Shown here: positions 45,649 to 56,324 of the stretch, in pieces
Layout: the number at the start of each line of letters is the position of its first letter
Position numbering within the stretch: position 1 is the stretch's first letter
Source of the DNA: Pedobacter sp.
GTDB taxonomy: Bacteria > Bacteroidota > Bacteroidia > Sphingobacteriales > Sphingobacteriaceae
Reading direction: 5' to 3'
Assembly (NCBI GenBank): GCA_031119475.1
Contig: JAVHXV010000001.1
Span: forward strand, 1 to 64,000
Length of the DNA stretch: 64,000 bases
Translations under genes and position numbers: made by a program
The notes under the pieces: generated by a model
Seen by the model: only the letters and a program-made list of their open reading frames with translations
Databases searched by the model: none
What the model was told of the DNA's origin: nothing

Positions 45649-45684
45649 AAAAAAGCGTATCCGATTTACATCAGATACGCTTTT
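45649..45684. terminator. bidirectional terminator between purM and glnN
   Basis: GCGTATC (45655-45661) and GATACGC (45674-45680) form a hairpin flanked by six A and four T. It lies just after the glnN stop on the minus strand. Confidence 0.8.
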
Positions 45685-45701
45685 CGCTCTGCGCTTTTCG
45701 C

Positions 45702-47885
45702 TTATTTCAAGAACAACAACTCTCTGAATTTCGGCAATGGCCAAACGCTATCGTCAACAATCTGCTCCAATTTATCGGTGTGGTAACGTACGGTATCAAA
45801 GTAGACTTTCACTTTTTCGTCGTAGCTGATCGATTTTTCGCGGGTATCTTCCAGTGCGTTCGCAATCTTGCGCTCTTCCAACATGGCGTCGATATTGGTC
45901 TTGATGATGCCAATATGCTCAGAAAGCTTATTGATGATGGCCAATGGCGTGGCAATGGCTTCCTTGCTCAGTCCGAGCTCTTTCAGTCCCCTTGCATTTT
46001 CCAACAAAGTGTTCTGATAGGCAATGGCTGCAGGTAAGATCTGGCTATTGGTAATTTCGCCCATTACACGTGCCTCGATCTGTAGTTTTTTGTAGAAGCT
46101 TTCCAAGAGGATTTCATGACGGGCATGCAGTTCGCGCTTGTTAAAGATGTTGGTCTTCACAAAAAGTTCTGTCGACTTATCGCTTACATACGCATCTAAG
46201 GCCTTTGGCGTGGTCTTGATGTTGGATAGGCCACGTTTTTCAGCCTCATCTGCCCATTCTTGACTATATCCGTTTCCTTCGAAGCGGACATTTTTAGATT
46301 CTTTGATGTATTTTTTGATTACGGTAAGCAAGGCCACGTCTTTTTTATCGCCTTTTTTGATCAGTTTGTCTACATCAGCTTTAAATTTCACCAATTGATC
46401 GGCAACAATCGCATTCAGGACTGTCATTGGCGCTGAAGAGTTGGCCGATGAACCTACGGCCCTCAACTCAAATTTATTGCCGGTAAAGGCAAATGGAGAG
46501 GTACGGTTACGGTCTGTGTTGTCTAAAAGGATCTGAGGGATCTTAGGGATGCCCAACCAAAGTCCATTGTCTTCTTTGGTTTTTTTGCTGATCCTTGAGT
46601 GCTCGATTTCATCAAGGATTTCATCAAGCTGTTGGCCTAGGAAAATTGAAATGATAGCCGGAGGAGCTTCATTGGCACCCAAGCGGTGATCATTGCTCAC
46701 AGAAGTTATGCTTGCGCGCAATAGATCGGCATGTTCATATACTGCTTTGATCGTGTTAACGAAGAAAGTAAGGAACATTAGGTTGTTTTTCGGCGTTTTG
46801 CCTGGTGCCAACAAGTTTTTGCCGGTATCGGTAATGAGCGACCAGTTGTTGTGCTTTCCAGAGCCATTGATGCCTGCATAAGGTTTTTCATGTAGCAATA
46901 CCTTAAAGTTATGGCGCCGGGCAACTTTTTCCATCAGGTCCATTAACAATTGGTTATGGTCGATGGCCAAGTTGATTTCTTCATAGATCGGAGCACACTC
47001 AAACTGCGAAGGTGCCACCTCGTTGTGGCGTGTTTTCAAAGGAATGCCCAATTTTAAGGCTTCATTTTCGAAGTCTACCATAAACGCATAAACACGCTCA
47101 GGGATAGAACCAAAATAATGGTCTTCCAATTGTTGTCCTTTTGCAGACATGTGTCCGAACAAGGTACGGCCAGTTAGAACTAAATCTGGACGTGCATTAT
47201 ATAAAGCCAGGTCGACAAGGAAATATTCCTGTTCGATACCTAAAGATGCATTTACTTTGGTTATGCTTTTATCGAAATATTGGCAAACGTCTACTGCAGC
47301 CTTATCCATAGCGGCCAGGGCTTTAAGTAGCGGTGCTTTGTAATCTAATGCTTCGCCGGTATAAGAAACAAATACGGTAGGAATGCAGAGCGTTTTTCCA
47401 GCTTTGCTTTCCATGATGAAGGCCGGTGAAGAAGGATCCCATGCAGTATATCCACGTGCTTCGAAAGTATTGCGGATCCCGCCATTTGGAAAACTTGAAG
47501 CGTCTGGCTCTTGTTGCACCAATGCGCTGCCCGCAAATTTTTCAATTGCCCCATCGCCGCTCGGCTCAAAAAATGCATCGTGTTTTTCGGCCGTAGTGCC
47601 TGTTAAAGGCTGGAACCAGTGCGTGTAATGGGTGGCTCCCTTAGCCATCGCCCATGTTTTCATGGCCGAAGCAATCTGGTTGGCGTCATCTTGGCTAATG
47701 GCATCGCCTTCGCTAATGGTCGACATTAATCTTTCAAATACTTCTTTAGATAAGAAGTCGCGCATCTTTTTCTTATCAAAAACATTTGAACCGAAAAATT
47801 CAGAAATTTTAGAAGAAGGCGATAGAACTTCTGGAGAAATTCTGTTTTGCGCTTCTTTTAGAGCAATTGTTCTTAGACTTTTCAT
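45702..47885 (-). CDS. glnN: glutamine synthetase type III
   Basis: The 727-residue protein has the type III GlnN length and order: N-terminal extension, then the GS core with EQEYFL near residue 220, NEVAPSQFE near 288, GINGSGKHNNWS near 335 and a long C-terminal helical region. GSIII is the usual glutamine synthetase of Bacteroidota and assimilates ammonia with glutamate and ATP. Monocistronic, ended by a shared terminator. Confidence 0.95.
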   Translation of the reverse strand: MKSLRTIALKEAQNRISPEVLSPSSKISEFFGSNVFDKKKMRDFLSKEVFERLMSTISEGDAISQDDANQIASAMKTWAMAKGATHYTHWFQPLTGTTAEKHDAFFEPSGDGAIEKFAGSALVQQEPDASSFPNGGIRNTFEARGYTAWDPSSPAFIMESKAGKTLCIPTVFVSYTGEALDYKAPLLKALAAMDKAAVDVCQYFDKSITKVNASLGIEQEYFLVDLALYNARPDLVLTGRTLFGHMSAKGQQLEDHYFGSIPERVYAFMVDFENEALKLGIPLKTRHNEVAPSQFECAPIYEEINLAIDHNQLLMDLMEKVARRHNFKVLLHEKPYAGINGSGKHNNWSLITDTGKNLLAPGKTPKNNLMFLTFFVNTIKAVYEHADLLRASITSVSNDHRLGANEAPPAIISIFLGQQLDEILDEIEHSRISKKTKEDNGLWLGIPKIPQILLDNTDRNRTSPFAFTGNKFELRAVGSSANSSAPMTVLNAIVADQLVKFKADVDKLIKKGDKKDVALLTVIKKYIKESKNVRFEGNGYSQEWADEAEKRGLSNIKTTPKALDAYVSDKSTELFVKTNIFNKRELHARHEILLESFYKKLQIEARVMGEITNSQILPAAIAYQNTLLENARGLKELGLSKEAIATPLAIINKLSEHIGIIKTNIDAMLEERKIANALEDTREKSISYDEKVKVYFDTVRYHTDKLEQIVDDSVWPLPKFRELLFLK

Positions 47886-48372
47886 TAGTTTATGGTTGTT
47901 TTTATCGGTTATGGAACAATCTGGAACAAAATCTTATCGTTTTAAAGAATTTGGTTGCTGATTGTTTCGTCGATTTATTTAAAATTTATCCAAAAATATA
48001 TTTTTTTATCCAATTCTTATAAGTGTTTTTGAGATTTCACCAATTTTTTTTGAACATTTCTAGAAAAAGTGGAAAAATAGATGGATTTTTTCTAAAAATT
48101 GGACTTGATGTAGAGTTGGGAGTCCGTAGTCAGGAAGTCAGAAGATAAAGTCCAGAAGTCCAGAGTCCAAAGTTCGGAGTCCAAAGTCCAAGAGTCGAAA
48201 AGTCCATGGCTAATGCTCCATCTTCCATCTTCCATCTTCCATCTTCCTTTTTCCATTTGCCATCTTCCATCTTCCATCTTCCTTCATCCTTCTTCCTTTA
48301 TCTACCCAAAATTATTTTCTTGTTCTTATGGAATCTTTGTATAACTAACATCATAGTTAAAAAACTACAACT
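47886..48372. other. glnN upstream spacer with repeat block
   Basis: The first ~220 bp are AT-rich and should carry the divergent promoters. Then AGTCC words (48118-48205) are followed by CATCTTC heptads (48213-48295). No gene is present; the 61- and 84-residue frames here are translated repeats. Confidence 0.75.
48213..48295. repeat. CATCTTC heptamer array
   Basis: Nine or so copies of CATCTTC, with TTCCTTT variants. The opposite orientation appears as GAAGATG words at 15690-15712. Confidence 0.85.
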
Positions 48373-49218
48373 ATGCTTAACAACTCAAATTTGTACGATA
48401 GGGAGTGGCTCGCTGTCGTATTCAGTAACAGGAACCAAAATTATGGTGCTTATGTCTTAAGGTCGCAATCGTCAAATATGCTCTTGAAGGCCTTTGCCAT
48501 TGTGGCGCCGTTGTTTGTCTTACTCTTTATTGGGCCCATGCTCTACGCGCGGCTGCATGCTGCGGATGCTGGCCCGGTCCTGATCGAACATGAGGTAACC
48601 TTGGCAGACAAGATCCATACCTTAGAGAAGCAGGAGGAGAAAAAAGAGCAGCCTAAAAAGGAAATGCCAAAGGCAGACCCGCCGCCACAGCAGCAACAGG
48701 TAAAAACTACGCAGTTTAACAATGTCGTAGTGGTCGAAAGCACAAATGATATACCGCCTACAACCGAAGAGCTCAATAAAAGCGTAATTGCAAGCGTGAC
48801 ACAAGATGGTGCACCTGCAACTGCCAATGCCCTTCCTACCGGGGACGAATATGGAAATGGGACTTCGATCGGCAGTCCTGAGGGAACAGGAAATGAACCT
48901 GTAGACCTATCAGGAGTAGACCAGTATCCGGAATTTCCGGGCGGAATGGAGGCTTGGGGCAAGTTTATCCAGAAAAACCTACGCTATCCCTATGCGGCAC
49001 AGGACGCCAGCATCCAGGGCAAGGTTTTCCTCAGCTTTGTGGTAGAGAAGGATGGTTCGATCACCGATGTACATGTGATCAAAGGTATAGGCTATGGTTG
49101 TGATGATGAGGCCGTAAGGGTCATTAAAAAATCGCCACGATGGAAAGCCGGTATGCAGAACAAACAATTGGTACGCGTACGTTATAATATACCCATCAAT
49201 TATACTTTGAGTTTTTAG
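48373..49218 (+). CDS. TonB family energy transducer
   Basis: The 281-residue protein has an N-terminal cytoplasmic segment, one membrane segment (about 39-58), a Pro/Lys/Glu-rich periplasmic linker (95-125) and a C-terminal TonB domain beginning YPEFPGGMEAWGKFIQKNLRYP, with FVVEKDGSITDVHVIKGIGYGCDDEAVRVIK. The YPxFPGGxxA start is typical of Bacteroidota TonB/CTD proteins. It should energise outer-membrane receptors such as the one at 39.4 kb, though ExbB/ExbD genes are not adjacent. Confidence 0.92.
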   Translation: MLNNSNLYDREWLAVVFSNRNQNYGAYVLRSQSSNMLLKAFAIVAPLFVLLFIGPMLYARLHAADAGPVLIEHEVTLADKIHTLEKQEEKKEQPKKEMPKADPPPQQQQVKTTQFNNVVVVESTNDIPPTTEELNKSVIASVTQDGAPATANALPTGDEYGNGTSIGSPEGTGNEPVDLSGVDQYPEFPGGMEAWGKFIQKNLRYPYAAQDASIQGKVFLSFVVEKDGSITDVHVIKGIGYGCDDEAVRVIKKSPRWKAGMQNKQLVRVRYNIPINYTLSF

Positions 49219-49422
49219 ATTGGTCGGGAAGTCCAAGATAGAGTCCAGGAGTCGAAGAGTCCAGAAGTCCATTTATACGTTTTTGCTAGCATAGCGATGC
49301 TCCGGAGAGGCCCTTTTGGAGCAATCTCCTATCAAGCGTAGCGAGACGGGCCTGTCCTTGGACTCTTGGACTCTTGGACTCTACTCCTGACTACTGACTA
49401 CTGACTACTGACTTTCCGACCC

Positions 49423-51261
49423 TTAAGCCATCCACCGTTCATGCCACATCTGGAACTGCAGGAGCAGCCAAACTTTTTGGGCATGGTACACAGATGGATT
49501 GCGATAGAAGGTTTTTTTGATCTTTTCTACTTCTGCAGGACTCAGCAGCTGATGCCGATCTAATTTTTCATGAGAAAGGTATTTTTCTATGATGGGCCTA
49601 AAAACCGTTTTGAGCCAATTGGCCAGAGGCACGACAAACCCTTTTTTCGGAGAGGCCATCAGCTGTGCTGGGATGTATTTGTGCGTAATTTTTTTTAGTA
49701 GGTATTTTTGCTGACCATCTTTCATAAACCATTTCGGATCTAGCGCAACCAAAAAATCGATCAATTCGGTCTTTAGAATGGCATCCCGGTTGTCTACGCC
49801 ATGATGCATAAAACAACGGTCGGTTTTGGTAAGGATATGATTGGGCAGGTAATTGTGCAGGTCGTAGAGCAGGAGCCCTTTAATGGTCTCCGCTTTAGCC
49901 TTGGGCTGCTCTAGGGCAATGGGTTGCTGGAGCAGCCGATCAAGCTCTTCAGGGGTGAAAGCTGCATTTACTGCTAAATATTTAGTCAAGAGGCCATCTG
50001 CTGCCAAGATTTCCTTGGTTTTGGGCTGTGTAAGTTTTAGATAGGAAATCAAGAGGTCTTTGATCGCTTTTGGCATCTTTTTGTTGGCCAATGCATCAAG
50101 TTTGATCGCTTTTGCATAGGTGCGGTAACCGCCAAAAAGCTCATCTCCACCTTCGGCACCAAGGAGTACCTTGACTTCATTTTTTACTTTCTCCGCAATA
50201 AACAATAGGGCAATTGCACTGCTATCGCCAACAGGTTCGTCAAATACTTCTGGCAGTTGATGAAGGAGCTGGAGTGCAGAATCGGGATTGAGGTAAAATT
50301 CGTGATGGTTCGTCTTCAGGTATTCGGCAATTTTTTTGGCCTGTGGAGTTTCGTTCAGCTTTTCATCCTTGAATCCGATCGTAAAAGTCTTGATGCGCTT
50401 GGATTGGTTTTTCTGTAGGATGGCCGCAACCGTAGCACTGTCATATCCTCCGCTCAATAATACGCCAATCGGCACATCGGCTACATTTCTTTTCAAGATG
50501 GATTCGGTAAGCAGTTCTTCGATCTTGTCCAAGATGGCGGCTTCATTTTCAGGCTCTGGAGCTAATGTTGCAGGTTTGGACTTGAAAATTGGGGTATCGT
50601 AACTGTTGCCGCTATGGAGGTCTATAATGCTGATGATGCCTTTTTTATGCTTGCAGATCCGATCGAAAATGCTCTGTTCGTTCTTAAAATAACCATAGCT
50701 AAAGAAAGTGGCAACGGCTTCATGGTTTATCTTTTTTTCAACAGGGGGATAGGATAGGAGGGCCCGGATTTCGGAACCGAAAGCATAAAACCCATCTGCA
50801 CGGTAATAATAGAGTGGCTTGGCGCCGATTTCATCCCTCACGACCAGCAATTGGTTAAGCTGACGGTCGTACAATGCAAATGCATAGGAGCCGTCGAGCT
50901 TTTCGAAAGCGCGTTGTCCCCATTTTTTATAGCATTCAAGAATGACTTCGGTATCGCTTAAGGTCGAAAAGATGACGCCATATTTGATCAAAGTCTCCCG
51001 CAGTTCGAGATAGTTGTAGATGGTGCCGTTAAACGTGATGCTGTATTGGCTGCAATTGGAAGTGAGGGGCTGTTGGGCGTTGGGACTAAGGTCTATCGTT
51101 GCCAAGCGCTCATTGGCCATCCCAATGGTAAAATGTTGTTTTTCATCAAAGATAAATCCGCTTCCATTTCCACCACGATGCCTGAGCGTGGCAGAAGCCT
51201 GTTTGAGCTGGGCCTCATTGATCAGCTGATGGTGGTCAATAAATCCGGTTATTCCGCACAT
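49423..51261 (-). CDS. asnB: asparagine synthase (glutamine-hydrolysing)
   Basis: The 612-residue protein starts with the exposed Cys2 nucleophile of the class-II glutaminase domain (MCGITGF). It carries the AMP-forming synthetase domain with SGGYDSATVAAIL (about 265) and GAEGGDELFGGY. It makes asparagine from aspartate and glutamine, complementing asnS in this window. Related AsnB-like proteins also act in exopolysaccharide or peptide modification, but with the complete motifs and no such cluster, the metabolic role is favoured. Confidence 0.93.
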   Translation of the reverse strand: MCGITGFIDHHQLINEAQLKQASATLRHRGGNGSGFIFDEKQHFTIGMANERLATIDLSPNAQQPLTSNCSQYSITFNGTIYNYLELRETLIKYGVIFSTLSDTEVILECYKKWGQRAFEKLDGSYAFALYDRQLNQLLVVRDEIGAKPLYYYRADGFYAFGSEIRALLSYPPVEKKINHEAVATFFSYGYFKNEQSIFDRICKHKKGIISIIDLHSGNSYDTPIFKSKPATLAPEPENEAAILDKIEELLTESILKRNVADVPIGVLLSGGYDSATVAAILQKNQSKRIKTFTIGFKDEKLNETPQAKKIAEYLKTNHHEFYLNPDSALQLLHQLPEVFDEPVGDSSAIALLFIAEKVKNEVKVLLGAEGGDELFGGYRTYAKAIKLDALANKKMPKAIKDLLISYLKLTQPKTKEILAADGLLTKYLAVNAAFTPEELDRLLQQPIALEQPKAKAETIKGLLLYDLHNYLPNHILTKTDRCFMHHGVDNRDAILKTELIDFLVALDPKWFMKDGQQKYLLKKITHKYIPAQLMASPKKGFVVPLANWLKTVFRPIIEKYLSHEKLDRHQLLSPAEVEKIKKTFYRNPSVYHAQKVWLLLQFQMWHERWMA

Positions 51262-51539
51262 AGTACTTGGGCAACAGCGAGACCTGCCCTTTATTGGTTT
51301 AGTTTATTTCAGTAATGTATTGCCGAGAATTGAGCTAGTACAATAGTTAATCAAACATAAGGAAAATAGCTAATAGTTCATAGCTTGCCCAATTGAAGTC
51401 ATTAGTCACTAGTCACCAGTCATTAGTCATTAGTCATTAGTCGAATAGCTGGTAGATAGCAATCCTTCTTAACTTTCCTTATCACCTTTTACTTCTTCAA
51501 CTATTTCAGCAGGAACTTTCAGCTTTGAGCTTTGAACTT

Positions 51540-54500
51540 TCAACCTTGAACTTTTAACTTTTCCTCTACCCATTTTCTCGCGTTCACAAAAGCTTCCATC
51601 CAAGGGGAAACTTCATCTGTCCTGCCTTTTGGATAATTTGCCCAGTGCCATTGGAAAAGTGAACGTTCGATGTGCGGCATCATGACCAAATGGCGTCCGC
51701 TTTCATCGGCCAGCATGGCCACATTGTAATGTGAGCCGTTCGGATTGGCGGGATAATTCTCGTAGGCATATTTGGCCACCACATGGTAGCTTGTTTCTTC
51801 GTACGGCAACTGGAATTTGCCTTCGCCATGCGATACCCAAACACCAAGTGTGCTGCCCGCTAAAGAGCTGAGCATAACCGAATTATTTTGGCCTATGGTG
51901 AGTGAGGTGAAGATACTTTCATGCTTTCCGCTATCGTTGTGCAGCATTTTTGGCTTTTCTTCGTGGTTTTTATTGATCAGTCCCAATTCTACAAAAAGCT
52001 GGCACCCGTTGCAAATTCCCACAGATAGGGTATCTTCCCTGTTGAAGAAATTTTCCAATGCTATTCTGGCTTTTTCGTTATACAGAAAAGCTCCTGCCCA
52101 ACCTTTTGCCGATCCGAGTACATCAGAGTTTGAAAAACCGCCAACTGCACCAATAAATTGGATGTCTTCCAGGTTTTCCCTTCCCGAGATCAGGTCGGTC
52201 ATGTGCACATCCTTCACGTCAAATCCGGCCAGGTACATCGCATTGGCCAGCTCGCGCTCCGAATTGCTTCCTTTTTCACGCAAGACTGCGGCTTTTGGGC
52301 GAGGTTTAGCCTGATCGATTACCGGTTTCCTGCCATCAAATTGCGAAGGGAAATTGTAGCGGAGCGGTTGATTTTTATAATTTTCGTAGCGCTCCAGGGC
52401 TTTTGCAGGCGTACTCTGTTTGCTGTCCAATAGGTAAGAGGTCTTGAACCAGGTGTCACGTTGTTCATCTACGTTTAAATGATAGGCAGTATCGTTGTGG
52501 ATGATGGTCAATGTGGCTTCAGACGTGACATGGCCAATGCTGTGGTAAGCGATCTGGTTAAATTTCAATACTTCTTCCACTGCTGCATCTGCCTGGAAGA
52601 CAATGCCGATATTCTCCGCAAAAAGCACTTTCATCAGGTCTGGCTCACGCAGTGAAGATAGGTTGATGTTGGCGCCCAGGTCACGGTCTGCAAAACACAT
52701 CTCCAACAGGGTAGTGATCAGTCCACCGCTTCCAATATCGTGGCCCGCCTGTATTTTGCCAGCTTTGATGAGGTCTTGGACCACATTGAATGTTTTCTTT
52801 AGAGAAGCCGCATCTTTTACATCTGGTGTTTCATCGCCAACCTTGTTCATCACCTGGGCCAGGGCAGATCCGCCAAGGCGGTAGGCATCTTTAGATAGAT
52901 TGATGTAATAGATCTGGCCGCCATCTTTTTGTAGCACTGGCTCTACCACTTTGGTAATGTCGTTGCAATTCCCCGCCGCCGAAATAATGACGGTTCCTGG
53001 GGCGATGACATCGCCATCTTTATATTTCTGCTTCATCGAAAGTGAATCTTTTCCGGTCGGGATGTTGATTCCCAGTTCGATGGCAAAATCTGAGCAGGCT
53101 TTAACAGCCTGGTATAAACGTGCATCTTCGCCTTCATTTTTACAGGCCCACATCCAGTTGGCAGAAAGCGAAACACTTTGTAGGCCATCTTTCAAAGGAG
53201 CCCAGATGATATTGGAAAGTGCTTCTGCAATGGCAATCCTGCTTCCGGCAGCCGGATCGATCAATGCGGAAACCGGAGCATGGCCAATTGAAGTGGCGAT
53301 GCCTTCCTTGCCAAGAAAATCCAATGCCATTACTCCGCAATTATTGAGCGGCAATTGTAGTGGCCCGGCACATTGTTGCTTGGCCACACGGCCGCCTACA
53401 CAGCGGTCAACTTTATTGGTCAGCCAGTCTTTACAGGCTACGGCCTCAAGTTGGAGGACTTGCGGCAGGTAACTGAAGATTTCTGTTGCAGTCTGTTGAT
53501 CATAGGTGAGCGGAGCATAATTTTTTTGCACCGTACGATCTTCCATGACCATTTTTGGAGAGCTTCCGAACATATCGGCCAAGGCCAAGTCCATAGGCTT
53601 GCTGCCAGTAGTGGCCGATTCGAAGGTAAAGCGATGGTCGCCTGTCACGTTTCCAACGGTGTACATGGGCGAGCGTTCGCGGTCTGCAATTTTTTGAAGG
53701 GTCTGTATATCCTCTTTACCGATCACCAGTCCCATTCTTTCCTGGGATTCGTTGCCGATAATTTCTTTTGCCGATAGGGTAGGGTCGCCCACAGGAAGGG
53801 CATCAAGGTCAATTTTTCCGCCAATTTCCTCTACCAGTTCAGACAGGCAGTTGAGGTGCCCACCTGCACCATGGTCGTGGATGGAAATAATGGTGTTGTG
53901 TTCGCTTTCTACCATTCCACGAACGGCATTGGCTGCTCTTTTCTGCATCTCGGGATTTGATCTTTGGATGGCATTCAATTCGATGCCAGATCCAAAAGCG
54001 CCAGTGTCTGCAGAAGAAACTGCGGCCCCGCCCATCCCGATGCGGTAATTTTCGCCGCCTAGGATCACGATCTTGTCGCCCTGTTGTGGTTTTTTCTTTT
54101 TGGCCTGGCTCGCTTTGCCGTAACCAATTCCACCAGCGAGCATGATCACCTTGTCATAGCCCAATTTTTGGCCATGCTCTTCATGCTCAAAAGTGAGCAC
54201 AGAGCCGGTGATGAGGGGCTGACCAAATTTATTTCCGAAATCTGATGCGCCGTTCGATGCCTTGATCAGGATGTCCATTGGAGTTTGATACAGCCATTGT
54301 CTTTCTTCAACGCCATTTTCCCACGGACGATTTTCTTCCAAACGGGAAAGGGCAGTCATGTACACCGCGGTTCCAGCAAGGGGAAGTGATCCCTGTCCGC
54401 CAGCTAACCTATCCCTGATTTCACCTCCCGAACCAGTTGCTGCACCGTTGAAAGGCTCAACGGTAGTTGGGAAGTTATGGGTTTCGGCTTTTAGGGAGAT

Positions 54501-55223
54501 GACCGACTCGAAATCACTTGTCGCATAATAATCGGGCTCATCTGCTCTTTTTGGTGCGAACTGCTGTACAATTGGCCCTTTGATGAAAGCAACGTTGTCT
54601 TTATAGGCCGATACGATATCGTTTAGATTTTCTTCTGAGGTCTTGCGGATCAATTTGAATAGGGACGTTGGTTTTTCCTCGCCGTCGATTACAAATTTTC
54701 CATTGAATATTTTATGTCTGCAGTGCTCAGAATTTACCTGGGAGAAGCCGAATACTTCTGAATCCGTCAGCGGACGTCCGAGTTTTGTGGCCAGTGAATC
54801 CAGGTATTCCACTTCCTCATCGCTAAGCGAAAGTCCTTCCTGTTTATTAAAGGCGGCAATATCGGTGATCTCTAAAATGGGTTCGGGCTTGATGTCAATG
54901 GTATAGATTTCTTGTCCGAGCGTATTGTATTTTTGTGAAAGCATGGGGTCGTAACCTGAAAAATCGGCAGCTACCTGCTTAAATTCCTCAATCCTGATGA
55001 TACCGTGGATATCCATGTTTTGCGTAATCTCTACGGCATTTGTGCTCCAAGGCGTAATCATTGCGGCACGGGGACCAACAAAATGACCTTTTAGCGAGGC
55101 TTCTTTTTGAAGTGTAGCGCCTCCAAATAACCATTCAAGTTTAGCAATATCAGCAGCAGAGAGGGCCTGTTCTGTCTGAAGAACATATACCACCTCTTGA
55201 GGACTTAAGAAGAAATGAATCAT
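51540..55223 (-). CDS. purL: phosphoribosylformylglycinamidine synthase (large form)
   Basis: The 1227-residue large PurL has an N-terminal PurS-like domain, two PurM-like halves (SKAETHNFPTTVEPFNGAATGSGGEIRDR near 248; NIPTGKDSLSMKQKYKDG near 720) and a C-terminal class-I glutamine amidotransferase with the nucleophile Cys in GICNGCQLF. It converts FGAR to FGAM with glutamine and ATP. It replaces the PurL/PurQ/PurS trio. Canonical length; it precedes no other purine gene. Confidence 0.97.
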   Translation of the reverse strand: MIHFFLSPQEVVYVLQTEQALSAADIAKLEWLFGGATLQKEASLKGHFVGPRAAMITPWSTNAVEITQNMDIHGIIRIEEFKQVAADFSGYDPMLSQKYNTLGQEIYTIDIKPEPILEITDIAAFNKQEGLSLSDEEVEYLDSLATKLGRPLTDSEVFGFSQVNSEHCRHKIFNGKFVIDGEEKPTSLFKLIRKTSEENLNDIVSAYKDNVAFIKGPIVQQFAPKRADEPDYYATSDFESVISLKAETHNFPTTVEPFNGAATGSGGEIRDRLAGGQGSLPLAGTAVYMTALSRLEENRPWENGVEERQWLYQTPMDILIKASNGASDFGNKFGQPLITGSVLTFEHEEHGQKLGYDKVIMLAGGIGYGKASQAKKKKPQQGDKIVILGGENYRIGMGGAAVSSADTGAFGSGIELNAIQRSNPEMQKRAANAVRGMVESEHNTIISIHDHGAGGHLNCLSELVEEIGGKIDLDALPVGDPTLSAKEIIGNESQERMGLVIGKEDIQTLQKIADRERSPMYTVGNVTGDHRFTFESATTGSKPMDLALADMFGSSPKMVMEDRTVQKNYAPLTYDQQTATEIFSYLPQVLQLEAVACKDWLTNKVDRCVGGRVAKQQCAGPLQLPLNNCGVMALDFLGKEGIATSIGHAPVSALIDPAAGSRIAIAEALSNIIWAPLKDGLQSVSLSANWMWACKNEGEDARLYQAVKACSDFAIELGINIPTGKDSLSMKQKYKDGDVIAPGTVIISAAGNCNDITKVVEPVLQKDGGQIYYINLSKDAYRLGGSALAQVMNKVGDETPDVKDAASLKKTFNVVQDLIKAGKIQAGHDIGSGGLITTLLEMCFADRDLGANINLSSLREPDLMKVLFAENIGIVFQADAAVEEVLKFNQIAYHSIGHVTSEATLTIIHNDTAYHLNVDEQRDTWFKTSYLLDSKQSTPAKALERYENYKNQPLRYNFPSQFDGRKPVIDQAKPRPKAAVLREKGSNSERELANAMYLAGFDVKDVHMTDLISGRENLEDIQFIGAVGGFSNSDVLGSAKGWAGAFLYNEKARIALENFFNREDTLSVGICNGCQLFVELGLINKNHEEKPKMLHNDSGKHESIFTSLTIGQNNSVMLSSLAGSTLGVWVSHGEGKFQLPYEETSYHVVAKYAYENYPANPNGSHYNVAMLADESGRHLVMMPHIERSLFQWHWANYPKGRTDEVSPWMEAFVNARKWVEEKLKVQG

Positions 55224-55413
55224 GCTTATTTTTATGAAGACGCAAATTTACGGTTAAAATTTTAAAATTGCCACTTTGTTGGAAAGTAATCTAGGATATT
55301 TCAATCGCCTGTTAAGGCCGATTTTCGGGTGCTAAAATGTGCAAAACTTTGTCTGGATCGTGTTGTTAATTTTTTAATTTAAGTTTGTCAAACTTTAAAG
55401 ATTGTCAAACCAG

Positions 55414-56136
55414 ATGAGCCATCCCCAACCATCAAGATCAATTTTCCGTTTCAAGCAATTTGAGGTCGACCAATCGGGCTGTGCCATGAAGATCAATACC
55501 GATGGGGTTTTGTTGGCCGCCCTGCTCGATGGCCTTTCTCCCGAAAGGATATTGGACATAGGCACTGGCACCGGAGTAATTGCACTGATGCTTGCCCAAA
55601 GGTTCGGATCTGCGCAGGTCGATGCCATCGAAATAGACTCTGAGGCTGCTGGTACAGCAGCAATCAACTTTAGGCAATCGTCTTTTTCAGCGCGCATGTC
55701 GGCCATTCCTATTGGAATCGAACAATTTGAACCCGCAGAAAAGTATGACCTGATCGTGAGCAATCCACCATACTTTGTAAACGACCTCAAGAGTGCAGAA
55801 GAAAAAAAAGGAATTGCAAGGCACACGCATGAAGGCTTTTTTAAAGACCTGACGAAGAAGATTGCCGAAATTCTTGCGCCAAAAGGTAAGTTTTGGTTTG
55901 TGCTGCCCATCAAGCAGGCCAAATTGTTGATGGAGGAAGCTGCTCGCCTAGGTCTCATTCCATTTCGTATCATGCACCTGCATTCTGATGAAAGTAAACC
56001 AGCATTCAGGTATATTGTGGGCTTGGGCTGGGATAAGGAAAGTATAATGAACGAACATTTTTATATTTATGAGTCAGAAAAGGTACATACGAGGCCATAT
56101 CGAGCGTTGCTCAAAGATTTTTTTATCGCATTTTGA
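55414..56136 (+). CDS. tRNA1(Val) (adenine(37)-N6)-methyltransferase family
   Basis: From ATG 55414 the protein is 240 residues (upstream TTG at 55402 is less likely). The SAM site ILDIGTGTGVIALMLAQRF is at about 47-65 and the N6-adenine methylase tetrapeptide NPPY lies in VSNPPYF at about 117-123. E. coli TrmN6 (YfiC) methylates A37 of tRNA-Val. Specificity is likely but unproven, so no symbol is given. Confidence 0.9.
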   Translation: MSHPQPSRSIFRFKQFEVDQSGCAMKINTDGVLLAALLDGLSPERILDIGTGTGVIALMLAQRFGSAQVDAIEIDSEAAGTAAINFRQSSFSARMSAIPIGIEQFEPAEKYDLIVSNPPYFVNDLKSAEEKKGIARHTHEGFFKDLTKKIAEILAPKGKFWFVLPIKQAKLLMEEAARLGLIPFRIMHLHSDESKPAFRYIVGLGWDKESIMNEHFYIYESEKVHTRPYRALLKDFFIAF

Positions 56137-56140
56137 TTTA

Positions 56141-56320
56141 GACGTTAGTCGTTAGACATTAGACGTTAGATGTTAGACATTAGACTTTAAATATCGGATA
56201 TTAGACATTAGATTTGAGAAAGGATAGCTAAGATTAGTCATGAAATGAATTAATCCTTAATCCATGGTCCTTCATTAAAAATCCCACCTTTCAACCTTTA
56301 ACCTTTAACCTTTAACTCTT
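56141..56320. repeat. GTTAGAC and TTTAACC heptad tracts
   Basis: GTTAGAC/ATTAGAC heptads (56143-56215) form a nearly pure array; CTTTAAC/CAACCTT words (56284-56318) follow directly before the phosphodiesterase start. Confidence 0.85.
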
Positions 56321-56324
56321 CTTG

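Noticed and set aside
48092..48460. 61- and 84-residue frames in the glnN-tonB spacer
   Set aside because: They translate CATCTTC/GGAAGAT repeats and have no start context or homology signal.
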